A stretch of DNA of 64,000 bases from Toxonevra muliebris (lineage: Eukaryota; Arthropoda; Insecta; Diptera; Pallopteridae). The stretch covers positions 71,738,400-71,802,399 of the forward strand of contig OY829328.1 of NCBI GenBank assembly GCA_963691655.1, given 5' to 3'. Shown piece after piece: positions 49,410 to 61,444 of the stretch (the first letter of the stretch is position 1; the number at the start of each line of letters is the position of its first letter). The notes under the pieces are model-generated. The model had not been told where the DNA came from and searched no databases. It saw only the letters and a list, made by a program, of their open reading frames with translations. The translations under genes were made by a program, and so were the position numbers.

Positions 49410-50880
49410 AATCAAAGACCCCTTTTTAGATAATTTTGTTTGCGTATTACTGTTTCACCGTAGTAGATGGTGATTTTTTTATTTTTGCATGAAAAAAGCA
49501 GAAAAACAGATTTAAAAATAATTTGACAAATATACTTCCTTTTTGTATGCTCAGGATAAGACAATTCTTTTTTAATTCGAAGAACCATTTGCTTCGGGAG
49601 AATTGAACGCCCAAAGTTTATTTTATGCTTTCGATGAAGCGTAATACATGTATCTCTGATTTCAGACGATGCTAGTTCTGAGGGTTTCCCAAAGAAAGGC
49701 ATTCCCAAGATTTTGTATCTGCGTGCTGTTAAAACAGGCAGTTACACATAAGGTGGAGAATTGTTTCTTCTTTCTCATCGTTCCTACAGCTTTAGCAGAA
49801 ATAATTGTAGGGAAAGCCTACCGTATTTCGTTCTAGGTTTTAAGAGTGGTTTAGTGCGGTTTTGGTGAGGCTTAGGCCAAAACTGTCTACAAAAGAGAAA
49901 GTTGGTTCCATTCTCCATCTGGGTTCCGAAATATGAGAATGGTGCTTGGTAAGTAACAAGTCTACTGATATCATCGGCCTTACACTTTCAATGTCGCTCT
50001 GCCCGGCACCCACTCCATGAACTATGAACTCCACTCCCCCACCCAACCATCCAATTTTGAGCCATTAGCATACACCTAGATGGAATCAGTGCGTATCAAG
50101 TTACCCGCTCTCTACTTTTGACGTGATGGAAAATGTGTGCTGAAGCCGTTATCGAAGGATAATGAGGGAAGGATGAGATCAACATATGGTGGAAGATATT
50201 TGGTTTCACTTAGTATTTTACCATGTGATAAAATTTGCAGATTTACGGATCGCATTCAGTCTCACAGACGAAATTGACGCTAAGGTCTTTTCGAATAAAT
50301 CTATTGCAGAAAAATCCAAGATATTCTACAGCGCATTTGTAATTAACATTGAAGCTAGTCGCTTTACTTTATCTAATTCATTGCGTGGGCCTCTAATTAC
50401 ATAACTACCTGGAGTTGTACTCCCCATTTCTTGCTGGCCTGTACGCATAGAGAGCTATTGTGGTTTTACGCACTCTTTCTGACGTGTTGGCATGCCAGTT
50501 GAGTTTCCTGCCAAGGAGTAGGTCAAGAAATTTAGCTTGTTTCGAGACGATAAGTGATCTGCTATTTAAAATTGGTGAATCGAAATTTGATAAAAACTGT
50601 TTTCAAGTAAATAGAACCAGCTCTGTCTTAGATGCATTCACAGATAGTCCTCGGTCATTGCATCAGGACGACAAGAGATTCAATGTTCGTTGCAATAGGT
50701 CTACAACTGGACTAAGGAATTCCCCCGAAGCGGCAATGACAACTTTATCCATCATCACCTTGCATACTGTTATCTCTAATTTTGATAGATCATTTACAGG
50801 AAGGTTCCAAAGGAGCGGTAAGAGGGTGCCGCCTTGTGAAGTGCCCGAACCGCAAACTTTCTGATGGAATAAGGACCCAG
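49410..50880 (-). mobile_element. LINE reverse-transcriptase to C-terminus remnant
   Basis: The minus strand from 50875 reads VCGSGTSQGGTLLPLLWNLP (RT motif 4), then LEITVCKVMMDKVVIAASGE where YADD is expected (decayed to VMMD), then GLSVNASKTELVLFT, FLDLLLGRKLNWHANTSERV and RKTTIALYAYRPA (thumb). Further left come RNase H-like pieces and the tail RRYKILGMPFF followed by GKPSELASSEI (49740-49650). Multiple stops. It is related to the LINE fragments at 3.7-4.6 and 27.0-28.0 kb and carries the RT part missing there. Confidence 0.85.
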
Positions 50881-53829
50881 CTTTGTGTTTATGATCCCAT
50901 TCTTCAATAAATCGACAGAAGCCGCAATAGAGTCATCATTTTTAGTGCTTTTAATTTTTAAAACAAACTAAGTTTTTAATATTATAAAACTAAATATTAT
51001 GATAAATATTTTGCAGTTTCAAACATAAAATTAAAAAAAAAATTCAAGAAAGTACTCCGCTAAAAATGTTTTATAGCGTAGAGATTTTTGAAAAAAATAT
51101 ACACCAACACTGATCTGAATATGCATTTCTATATGTGTACGAAAGTTGATAAAATCGATTTTGTGGCATGTGTTTAATTTTTTCATGGAAATTCCCCATA
51201 ATATATTCTAGTTTTCTAGTAGAAAAAGTGAATTGCGGGCCCAGTAAAAAGTAAAGTTAATGCCAACGATCTTTGAACGATTCGAGACCTAGAATGCATT
51301 AGTGTTGCCATAGCTAAAGTGGAGACGGCTTTATGCCAAAAAGTCTTTGAAAGTTCTGAGAAAAGGGCGCTACAGTGCAAAAGGAGTCGTTGTTCTCCCA
51401 CGTTTTATTTCCCCAAATCTCTACTATCCGAAAAAATAGAAAAGATTTTTGGCTTTTTCGTTAAATTTGTGAGTTTTATTTAAGAAACAAAACCTGCAAC
51501 TCTTGTTGAAACACCCTTTATATACTTATGTTTAGCTGGTAGCCGCCATTGATAATGAGAAATAGAAAAATAAATACTAGGTTCTGCTCATGAGAAATAA
51601 GAAGCTGTAAAGGAAATAAAGATTGGTTTTGTTACGTGTGCGATCGTTTACCGCCTTTTGTGAAACAGCTTACCATTTTTATTTTTAATTTCAACCCGAT
51701 CCCCATAAATAAACTTATAAGGTTTTCGTTTCTGAGAAAAATTTTACATTTTTCTTGCCCTATGTACAAACTGTGCTTGTTATTTTCTAAAAAGTGGGGC
51801 AACCATGTGAGAATGTTAAATTTTCAGCTTTCTGTCAGAATAAGGTGGAAGTATGTACTTGATCTATCAATCAGATAATTTTCTCAGTATTAAACTGCCG
51901 AAATACGAAATGCAATTGTACTCGGAAAATTAATAAAATTACCAATAAAGGGGCCTATTGCGAATCTTTATCGGCTGTTGATGAACGATCGACCAATGCG
52001 TACTGCACACCATTTTACATAAAACAAAAACAAAATTTTCCATACCTGAAGGAATGTGTATAAGCCTCAAATTGGATTTTTCACTAATTTATTGTTTCTT
52101 TAAAAACAATATATATTGTATTGTAATTTATGAGCTACTGGAATGAAAAGTATTAAAATTGTTGTTTTATTTGAACAATTATCCAGTTTTAGAAAATTCT
52201 TTAAATTTGCACAAGCTTTTGCTTTGAGTTATTTTTTCAAAAGATCAACAAAAATTTAAAGTTTTTTTTTCAAATATTTGTTTTATATTCGCACACTTTC
52301 AGCCTGAAATCTTATTTTTCACAATTTAAGATAGAGTCACAATCTCATTAAATATTTCGTATATTTTTCTTTATTAGATATTTGAATATATTTAATATTA
52401 AATTATTTTTATATCTATTTTCAACAAATTCATTAAAATTTGAGTTTTTTAGCTCCGCTTATCTTAGCACACACGCACAATACGATTGACAACACAAGAC
52501 TGACAAAATTATTTTAATTTTGTTTCCAAAACATTTCTAAACCCTTAGGTTTTTTCAATTATTACATTATTTACTTGGAAAATTCGAATCTGTGCAATGC
52601 GCAAACAAGATCATAAAAATCCCTTTTGCAAGTGACAATAGATGTTTGTAAACAAAGAGACACGCACAGACGCGACGTTTTCGCACCATCAGAAAGTGTG
52701 AAAACGCTAAACATTATTTTATATGAGCAGCCACGCACTGGCGCGTCACTGTCGCAAAACGTTTTTCGAACATAACCATTTTTTTGTTTTGTCGCGATTT
52801 TTTTCTTCTTTTTCTTTTGTGATAGGAAAGTTTTTCAACAAAAAGCAAAACAATGCAAAATATTTATGCCGCAAAATTTCAGGAAGTTTCCAATTTGCGA
52901 AAGCAACATATTTTTTACCGGTAAAAAGGTAACAAATGCCTGACGCTTAAGCTTTGGCGGTTTACATAAGGATCCACCCTTAAATCTTCGATATATGCTC
53001 CGCAATTCTATTTAGACCATAAGTTGTCATGCTTAAACAAAAATTGATACGCTGGGAAAACGCTTTTGTCCGATATTTTATTACATTATTTTAATGGAAA
53101 TGTTTACTGGCGCCAACTTTATGACAGGATATTGTATTTTATTACAGGGTACAGTACAGTATTTGTTGTAAAATAAAACTCAGTGATTAAGATGAACGGA
53201 TGCACCCGGGAGCGGTGAATCAGAACGAATTTTATTATATATTGTAATATCATTTGATACTTGACAGCTATAACATTATTATTATTAGTTAACGGGATGT
53301 GTAGCTCCTCTTTTAGTCCTAACTCTGTTAAAAATTTTAGTATTGGACTTACTTCTAAAGATTTCAACGTTTCATCTGGTATTAGATAGTCACTCAAATG
53401 TTTCTTCCTGTTTTGCATGAATTGAGGGTACTGCCCTAATAGTAATAATAAGCTATCATACAGAGTAAAATTATGAATTTAAAACATTTTATTTTTTAAA
53501 ACATTCAAGTTTGGAACACTGTAGCTTTAAAAAACAAAGTAATCTGATGGAAAAATAATGTCGCTTGAAATTCATTAATATCCTGTTGTGAAAACTTGAT
53601 TTTAACCCAAGGATGGGCACCTGGACCTAATGAGGCCCATTTTAATTTTGAATGTGCATATATTTTTGATTCTAGATGAATTGGTCGAAAACTCCATGAC
53701 TTCTTGCGGTAATGCTTTTTGAGCACAAAAAAAAAAAAATTTGGGTCGATCGGACTCAGTTTGTAGAAGAAAAAAAAAATTTTTTTTTGCCTACGCATCA
53801 AAAATTACCTCCTAGGCCTAAGTAGACCC
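50881..53829. other. Gene-free region
   Basis: Minus-strand frames of 61 codons (51216-51401), 99 codons (53119-53418) and 98 codons (53505-53801) are unrecognised. A less AT-rich patch at about 52450-52950 could be regulatory or a distal 5' exon of Pcf11, but I see no decisive signal. Confidence 0.45.
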
Positions 53830-53879
53830 ACGTGTTTCTTGGTGTGCGTTGATATTTCCACTTATATAAAATTAAGAAA

Positions 53880-54360
53880 ATACTATTCTAAAACCAAATC
53901 AAATATTGTATTACATGGCCGATACCATGGATCAAATGGTGTCCCCGGTTATACCGGGAAATGTTTAACCAATCGATGGTGTTTGGGTTTGTTTTACAGC
54001 GTTTTGGATATTGTTGGTTTGGCATTTGTGATTTACGATTCATTGCAACCAACAAGGCAAATCGACAAATACCGCAAATTCTTGATCCAACTGTCTATAT
54101 AATTGCTTACTACGTACATATATGGTATTTTTTATCACAAAACGCTCTCTACCTTATCTTTTACAAACTTTCTTCCATTGTTTTCTAGGTACCAATGTTT
54201 ACACCAGTTCAGGAAGCAGCAGCCGCATCTAACATAGCCGCTAGCGAGCAACTAAAAAAAGAGCGAAGAGATTAGGTATTTTGTAAAGCCGAAAGTGACT
54301 CGAGTCGTAAAAAATTCCATAAATGTGACAACACGGGCTATTTGCAATTTAATTTTTTAT
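53880..54360 (+). mobile_element. piggyBac-like transposase C-terminal fragment
   Basis: Frame pieces MADTMDQMVS, then YTGKCLTNRWCLGLFYSVLD and IVGLAFVIYDSLQPTR correspond to the piggyBac motif GGVDxxDQM, Y-CKR-T-RWP-LFYxMLDI and the following helix. A frameshift and a stop separate the two pieces. Downstream, TPVQEAAAASNI and a short basic stretch may be the linker to the lost zinc-binding tail. The two TTAA MITEs in this window could have been mobilised by a related enzyme. Confidence 0.8.
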
Positions 54361-54399
54361 TTTCACATATATTACCTGAAATTTACAAGCCGAGGGTTG

Positions 54400-54620
54400 A
54401 CAAAATATACGGGTACAGCTTTCAACAAGATGGCGCACACCGCTCTATTTGTTTATGGCTGGTGAAATTCAAATTTTACTGAAAACCCTTCCTACTCCCC
54501 AGACCTAAACAATTGGAGATTTGCTTATGTGTATATATTGTGCAAAAGCTTAAAGACAACAAATGACAATTTGGAAATTTCTGTTTGAATAGAATTTTGT
54601 TGAATAGATTACTAGGTTGA
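54400..54620 (+). mobile_element. Tc1-like transposase fragment
   Basis: The plus strand reads SFQQDGAHRSICLWL at 54418, then, after a frameshift, ENPSYSPDLNNW, matching the Tc1 FQQDGAPxH and SPDLNPIE block order. A stop and the frameshift show it is dead. Only about 200 bp survive. Confidence 0.78.
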
Positions 54621-55513
54621 TATTATATACTTTTTTCAGGAAGAAAAAACAGCCCAAGTTTAGCGGTCATATCTCCGAGACAGAAGGGCCACGTGACAGC
54701 CTTATGAATCAAGCGTATTCAATTTATACTTGTGATGAAAATATTTTAATATTTTAACTTTTATATACACAGCTACAATACACCATAATGTTTTCAGTTC
54801 ATGCAGTAACAATGAAAAATGCTTTTCACAATTCCACACAAAAAAGCCTCATATAAAAATTGAACGTAATTGAAGCACCTTCGCTGCACACTCTTCCCTT
54901 AAAACACTGTACAAACAAAATCTATAAGATGCATACATACATACATAAAATTTTAATTGAATTTTACAATCCATATGTTATTTGTTTTACATTAACTCTG
55001 CTATAGCAACGTTTCCCCCTTGTAATATTAAAAAATATGTAGATATTTTTCACGAATTTGACAATTTTGTTTTTTTCGCACTCGCCCAAAATTTTCAACA
55101 CATTTTTTTTTTCATGCATCATCAATTTTTCCAAAACAAGTGATGGAATAATAAACACGATTTTATAGCTTAAAATATTACAAAATATCAGGAACTTACT
55201 TTATAAATCAATTGCATTTGTTGTTTTTTCTAATAATTTTATAAATTGCACTGAATATTTAATTGATATCTTGATTTTTCTTAAAATTGAAAAAACTTTC
55301 ACGTAACACAACTGCGACGTAGCTTGCTTTTTTTTCTTCAGTATAAAACAACACAGTGCAGCCAACATTACGATATGAAAAAACTCTACATGAGAAATGG
55401 CGGCTTGTGCTGAATAGACTAGATTTGGCATCACTGCAAGTCTTCACACAGAGTTGTATGCGGTATAGAAATGTATTCAAAACAATCTATTACAATTTAT
55501 ATAGAATATGAGG
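54621..55513. other. Gene-free AT-rich region
   Basis: Overlapping minus-strand frames at 55201-55480 (77 and 73 codons, TTG or ATG starts) are unrecognised. No other structure noted. Confidence 0.45.
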
Positions 55514-55971
55514 CTGCTCACATGGGAGCAAGCAAGACTGTCGTCTGAAAGAAAGAGGTAGAAAAACAGGTAGAGAGAAAGAGATAAGCCGAAAATTCAA
55601 AAATAAAATAAAAATCGGCGCATTGATGAATGTTCCATGTTCATATTGTTCCTATTTTGCCACATTCCCTCATAATTTTTTAGAAGTTGAATAGGCAACA
55701 TGAACGCAAACAAACAATGCGTCTCTAGAGCACACATAATCCTGTTTTTATATATAATTTTTATTTGTTTTTAAGTACTCATTTAAGGCACATAACTAAT
55801 ATTTATTTTGCATTTTTTGCGAACAAAAAAACTTATCTTCATGACCACAAGAAAAAGTGTCAAAATTCCAATTCCCCGTTCCTTTTTGATTAAAAAAAAG
55901 TCCGTCATGGTTGCACTCATATGAGCACGACTGTCCTGCCCATGACGTTCTTGCTTGCGCCGTGTGAGCAG
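55514..55971. mobile_element. 458-bp TIR element, tandem copy A (empty TTAA site)
   Basis: Begins ctgctcacatgggagcaagc and ends with its inverted complement, gcttgcgccgtgtgagcag, giving TIRs of about 25 bp with few mismatches. A second copy starts 12 bp downstream. No coding capacity. At 55771-55774 it carries a single TTAA, exactly where copy B contains a MITE. The superfamily is not assigned: a clear target duplication cannot be read because the copies are in tandem. Confidence 0.72.
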
Positions 55972-55982
55972 TCACTATGAAG

Positions 55983-56547
55983 CTGCTCACACGGGCGCAA
56001 GCATTAACGCCTGTCTGAAAGAGAGAGGTAGAAAAATAGGTATTTCTGCCAATGGAGATAGGAGAGATGCACCGAAAATTCAAAAATAAAGTAAATATCG
56101 ACGGATTGATGAATATTCCATGTTCATGTTGTTCCGATTTTGGCACTTTATTAATTTTATAACAATTAACAAACTTATTTTATTCTATTTAGAGATTTTT
56201 GTTTTTATTTATTTTTAACCCATTAATTGACAGTGGTGCAAAAATGCACATTCTTACTTTATAAAAACCACACTTTTAGTCTATAAAAATAACACTTTTT
56301 GTCTATAAAAACACTTTGTTAGTGGTCCGTTTTCGCACCATTGTCAATTAATGGGTTAAGCACACATTTAAAGCACATAATTAATATTTATTTTGTATTT
56401 TTCACGACCTATTTTAACGAGCACAAGAAAAAGTGACAAAATTTCAATTCCACCGTTCCTTTTTGATTAGAAAAGTCCGTTATGGTTACACTCATGTGAG
56501 CACAACCGTCTTGCCCATGTCGTTCATGGTTGCGTCCGTGTGAGCAT
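55983..56547. mobile_element. TIR element, tandem copy B, interrupted by a MITE
   Basis: Begins ctgctcacacgggcgcaagc and ends gttgcgtccgtgtgagca. It aligns with copy A along its whole length (for example gatgaat-ttccatgttcat, cacaagaaaaagtg, ccgttcctttttgatta), offset by 469 bp. Divergence is moderate, so the duplication is old. The 137-bp TTAA-flanked insert at 56219-56355 is absent from copy A. The two copies share the preceding word atgaRg, suggesting tandem duplication of one insertion with its flank. Confidence 0.72.
56219..56355. mobile_element. 137-bp TTAA-flanked piggyBac-type MITE with known empty site
   Basis: Ends cccattaattgacagtggtg and, reverse-complemented, cccattaattgacaatggtg: 20-bp TIRs with one mismatch, bracketed by TTAA at 56215-56218 and 56356-56359. 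The tandem paralogue has one TTAA at the homologous position. Internal tctataaaa words repeat three times. Non-coding. Confidence 0.88.
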
Positions 56548-56827
56548 TCCTAAGCACTATGTTATGTTGACGATCCAATGATCCCCGTTCATGTCACTTT
56601 TTGTGCTCTTTTTATTGTAAGGAATAGATAAGGGTAATAATTTAATTAGCTTCCCTGGCTTAACCGTTAACTCATACTATTTTTTACAACCCTTCAATTG
56701 TTCGAAAGTACGTGCGCAAGCGGTCAAGCGAAATTTTCAAAATATTTTTCGTTTTTCAATTTCGATGGTAATAGGTGAAAAACTAAAATATTAACATATT
56801 TGAAAAATAAAATTTTATGCGGACAAT

Positions 56828-59800
56828 ATGGAATTGAAGCGAAGTTTGTATAATAACATAAACCACTAAAACTTGTAATCGTTATTTACAATGAGAACTA
56901 AATTTTTCTAGCTTTGCGAAAACCTCCAATTCTGCGGACAGAAGATGGCATATCAGTGTATAATATCGTCATCGATCAATTTCCCAAAAATGTAAGTGTT
57001 TTCTAAAATTTGATTCAGTTAGGTTTTGAACATACGACAAAAGAAACACAAAATTTTCTTTTTGAATTTTTTTTTTTAGTTCGATAGGAAAGTAATTGTC
57101 AACTATTTTGCAAAATTCGGCAATATCAAGGATATAGACATCATGTTTGGCAGGACACGTAGTAAACCAACGCAGTGTATGATCAAGTATTCGGAAGCTG
57201 CATCCGCAACGGCGTAAGTGAAAAACATGGAAAATTTAAGAAAAGTTTTTGACATATGACATCTCCATCATTATTTTAATTGGACATGCTTTTAAAAGCT
57301 TTATCTCAGACCTGTCTTGATATTACTGAATTTTTAAGCGATTGTTTTTGTCTGCCTACAAGTCATGGTACCACCTTATTATATACCCTTTGTCCACACC
57401 TAAAACTTAACACCCAAAAGTGTGAAAAAAGACGAATCTAGAAACATTTTTTTTTTTTTTTTTTACTAGAAAAATGTAATGTATTTGAAAATCTTAAGAT
57501 AATTGAAAAATTCTTTATTAAAAATTAATGGTAACTCGATAAATTTCAAGTCATTATAAATTTGAAAAACTAACCTCAAAATGCAAAATATCGATTTTGG
57601 TTTTAATCAGATTTAAAAACGCATTATTTTTTTTTTTTAATGTTTTAACGTTACTCCGTCGGCTTTCTCAGGGAAAGGTGTGGAGATTTATTTGGCCCGA
57701 TTTCCAGAGGACACTATATCGCCATAACTTATTATGAATTTGTTTATATAATTTTTATATTGTTAACTTTGTTATTATTATATATTAGGGCTTTGATTAC
57801 TACTACTGATTTCATAATAAAGTTCTATCACTTTCCATTAGAATGTGCTTAGTTTATCCCGATCTGAGAACATTGTGTTGCGGGGAAAAATTACTGAAAT
57901 GAGCTATAATTGATCAGAATCGAGTCGAAATTATTTAGGTTATGGAGATTTTAGATTTAGTCGTTCAATTCACATACAAAAAAGAAACATTAATTGTCGT
58001 TGCGTTATCAAATAATAAGCATTAAATTAAGCATTATTATATTAAAAATACTTTTATATCGTGATAAGCGTCTATATTTCGTCTTTTAAACTACATGTAG
58101 AACTTATAGTTCGAGCAAAAATCAAATGAAGTTATGGCCAAGTGAATTAATTGGATGCTTACAACCAGGAAGTGGATTTTGTGGACCTAAAAACTAAGTA
58201 AGAGGCAAAATAAAATTGCAAAAAAGGCAGCATAAAGCTGAAAAAAGGCACACAAAAATTGGGAATTACAAATTTTTTTATTTTGTCCAGGAAATACATT
58301 TAAATGGATTTTAAAACGAAATGAAGGGAGCCGTCAAATGAAGTTGCAGATGCCTTTTTTCAAAAATTTTGCAGCCAAAATATACCCATGAGCCAACAAT
58401 GGCCTTGGTAACATAAGGTCCAGCTTAGTTGGTCGTTGGATCAATCAAAATGTAAATAGGGTTTTCATTAATTTGGGACCGGATTTTTAAAGAACTTCAA
58501 AGCAGTCTTGAACACAATATTTTATATTGTAACTTTTTTCTTTTTGAATTTTAGACAGTGGAGCCTTTTCAATGGTATGTCCAACGTTGGCAGGGTTGCC
58601 GTAAAATTTATTTGTTTTGCCCCCAACATGAAAAGTTATTTGCTCTTTATTTTTTTTAAATTCATATAATATGATTCTATCGGTTTGCGTCTTACTGCAC
58701 ATATTTTTTTCGTGACAAACGCAGCAAAAAATAATTGTTTCCATTTGTGCTAAAAATTTTATTCAACAAAATTTCGGCCGTTAAAAATAGTAAAGGATTA
58801 AAAAGTGATAGAAAACCCCAAAAAAAGGCATTATTACTTAGGAAAAAGGCACTAAATATTCGAAAAAGACAATAAAACAGCGAAAAGGCAAAATTTTTGA
58901 AAAATAGCAAAGACCAAAATAAAATTTATATATTTGGAATCAGGGGGCTTGAATCCCTTATATATTTTATCAGCCATCATGTAGAATTAAGCAGAAAAAA
59001 GGAGAATTCCTTATAATTAAAATTGAAGCAAAGATTCGAGACAAAAATTTTAAAACATGTTAATTAAAAAAAAAAAAAACTAAAAAGGATATTTTTGAGA
59101 AGTTCTGAGCAGTTGCGGAGCAAAGGCGCATCATTCGTGTCTTCTGATCGCGACCATTGTTCCTTTAAAAAATTGGTTTTTAGGCCCTAAGTCCAGATTT
59201 TGTGGGTGTATTCAAAATTTCAAGTATGCAGTTTTTTAATCTCTGAACCAGACCTACAATATGTACTATGTCTCGGGCAAAGTATTTGATTTTTCTTTCT
59301 TTTTTGTCACACAGTGTAATTTTTTTCCAATTGAGAAGTGGAAAATTGTATAATTATAGAAAATGGTTTCTAAGTTTTAGATTAAAAATGGGACGTGATG
59401 GGAAAAGTCTATATCCCAATTCGGATTCACATACGAAACCACTGCTTTTTCAATTATCTTAAAATAAAAGATTTAATTTTACCGGTCTTTGTAATTTAAA
59501 ATGAAATATATCATTTTTTAAGCATTGAGCTCAGTTAATTAATCAACCAATATCACTGTGTTTGATTGTAATCTTTTTAGTGCTCTTAAAAAATGTAGTC
59601 ATCACATTAATCGCCAACGTGTTATGGTGAAAGCATGCCCCAGTTGGGAGCAACCATTTACAATTGATGACAATGAAGTTTCTACCGGTACATGTACCAA
59701 TAGTAACAGCAGCACTACAATCAACAACAACACAACAAACATACTTAAATTAAATGATTATTGCCTGGAGATTGTATTCCAGCAATTATCTTTACAATAT

Positions 59801-61444
59801 CAAATACGATTTTCGTTATGTCATCCTCGATTGGAGCAGGTTTTTGCGCGCATGATTTGTCCACGTCTACAACGCCGCCTAAATTTTAACGAAATACATA
59901 AATTTTCAACATGGGAGTTGCGACAATATTTTCGAACTGCTGGATTGTTTTTAGAGAGTATAGAAGTTCTACGGGATACTTCTTGCAAAACGATCATGTA
60001 TGATTTAATAAAGGAGCACTGCGTTAATGTGCAACGTTTACAAGTAATGTGTAGGAATTTTATATACGCGAATTTCGTAAATTCCCTCAATATGCAAATT
60101 ATTACCGAACTGGAATTATTTCAGTGTGATATATCTGAAACTGAATTAAAGAATTTCTCTACTTTTCGAAATTTGCATACGCTTGGATTGGGTTGTAATC
60201 GGAATATAAGCGGTAAATATATACCACGTATGTCTACGGTACAACGCTTAAGCTTATATGAATGCCGTTGTGTGACACAAGAAGCTTTGGTTGCCATTTG
60301 TAAAGCATTGAATTTACGCTATCTCGACATACGCTTGAATGAATTCAATAATTTAAATGAGATTGTTGAACATTGTACAGAATTGGAAACATTGAAAATG
60401 TCACGTATTCTGGGTGGAAATCAAGAAGATATTGCTAAATTACCGAAATTAAAATCATTGGAAATGCATCATATTTGCTCAGCGGTAAGTTAAATGATTC
60501 GTTCTCACTCTTATGTATACTAATTAGAGTTATTGGATTGTGTTAAATCCAAAAAATAATTAAACTTTTTTTATTAATTAAATTTACAGATGCCATCATC
60601 GTTTTACAGCTCTCTAGCCGAATACCATAGCGAAGACATGATCGAACTTAAATTAACTGGACAAACATATTCCGTTTTTCCCACAGTAGGCGTTAGTATA
60701 TCGAATTTGAAAAAATTACGTGTTCTCTGGCTAGGTGATAATGAAAATAATACATCCAGCACTCTGTTAAAATCTATCGCCAATCTAACTGAACTTGAAG
60801 AAATTAATATACACTATTCCACACGAATTCGAGGGGATCATATTTTACCATTGATAAGACAATGCCCTAAATTGAAACGTATGAATTTAAGTCATTGTCG
60901 GTATATCACAGAGGATTTCGTGTTAAAAACTATTACGATTTTGGAAGATCGTATGGCAGAAGAAACTCCATCGCATAGACCATCCACAAAACAACCACTA
61001 CTTATACTAGTAGCAGGAACACGTGTTAATAAGGAAATACTAAAGGTAAATTAAATTAAATTTGCGAAAATTTAAACGAATATTAACAGCCAAACTCAAC
61101 TTTCGAAGCGCTGAAGCATTTGTATTGTACTAGACCTTAAAAGTAAAAAATATATGTATATTTTTCTTTCTTTATAGTATCCCTCCTATTTGAATGCTCG
61201 TCATTTGTTACAATTATCATATCATGTTAAAATTCCATTACAAGGACTTATTAAGGAGGAGTCTCCATTCGACGTCAGCAATAATGATGAAAATTTAATA
61301 TTTGATTATAGCAATGCAGAAGATTTATTCTATAGCGAGGACGATGATTACGATGAAGATGAAGACGATGACGATGAATATAGCCGTGGTTGGTCCAGCG
61401 GTACAAATGATACTGACGATTTTAATATATTTTATATCGTGTGA
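56828..61444 (+). CDS. RRM-like / F-box / leucine-rich-repeat protein
   Basis: Exons 56828-56843 (tentative), 56912-56991, 57080-57213, 59581-60484, 60590-61045 and 61178-61444 join in frame to about 618 residues. Residues ~17-97 look like an RRM: VYNIVIDQFPKNFDRKVIVN, YFAKFGNIKDIDIMFG, QCMIKYSEAASATAALKK, RVMVKA. The RNP1 and RNP2 aromatics are degenerate. After a Thr/Asn/Ser-rich linker, LNDYCLEIVFQQLSLQYQIR (~135-154) is an F-box. Leucine-rich repeats of the AMN1/FBXL kind follow (~230-505: LHTLGLGCN, VQRLSLYECRCVT, LRYLDIRLNEF, LKRMNLSHCRYIT). The C-terminus is very acidic (SEDDDYDEDEDDDDEYS). F-box proteins recruit substrates to SCF ubiquitin ligases; the role here is inferred. The RRM is continuous across the 2.4-kb intron, which argues that it is one gene. 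Exon 1 (MELKR) is a guess based on phase and a GTTTGT donor. Confidence 0.85.
57214..59580 (+). other. 2.4-kb intron of the RRM/F-box gene
   Basis: The donor gtaagtg and acceptor atctttttag keep phase (ACG GC + T GCT). Inside are poly-T tracts, repeated aaaaaggca words (near 58215, 58240, 58815, 58850 and 58880), and a minus-strand 85-codon frame at 58487-58744 with a CCVC motif that I do not recognise and would treat as transposon debris. Confidence 0.5.

Noticed and set aside
50460..50864. 134-codon plus-strand frame
   Set aside because: The opposite strand carries clear LINE reverse-transcriptase motifs; this is its shadow.
53600..53830. Possible inverted repeats around ggacctaatgaggccc and gaggtaatttttgatg
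   Set aside because: Too many mismatches and no target duplication; likely chance.
55796..56146. 116-codon minus-strand frame
   Set aside because: It runs across the junction of the two tandem TIR elements, so it is a chance frame in repeat DNA.
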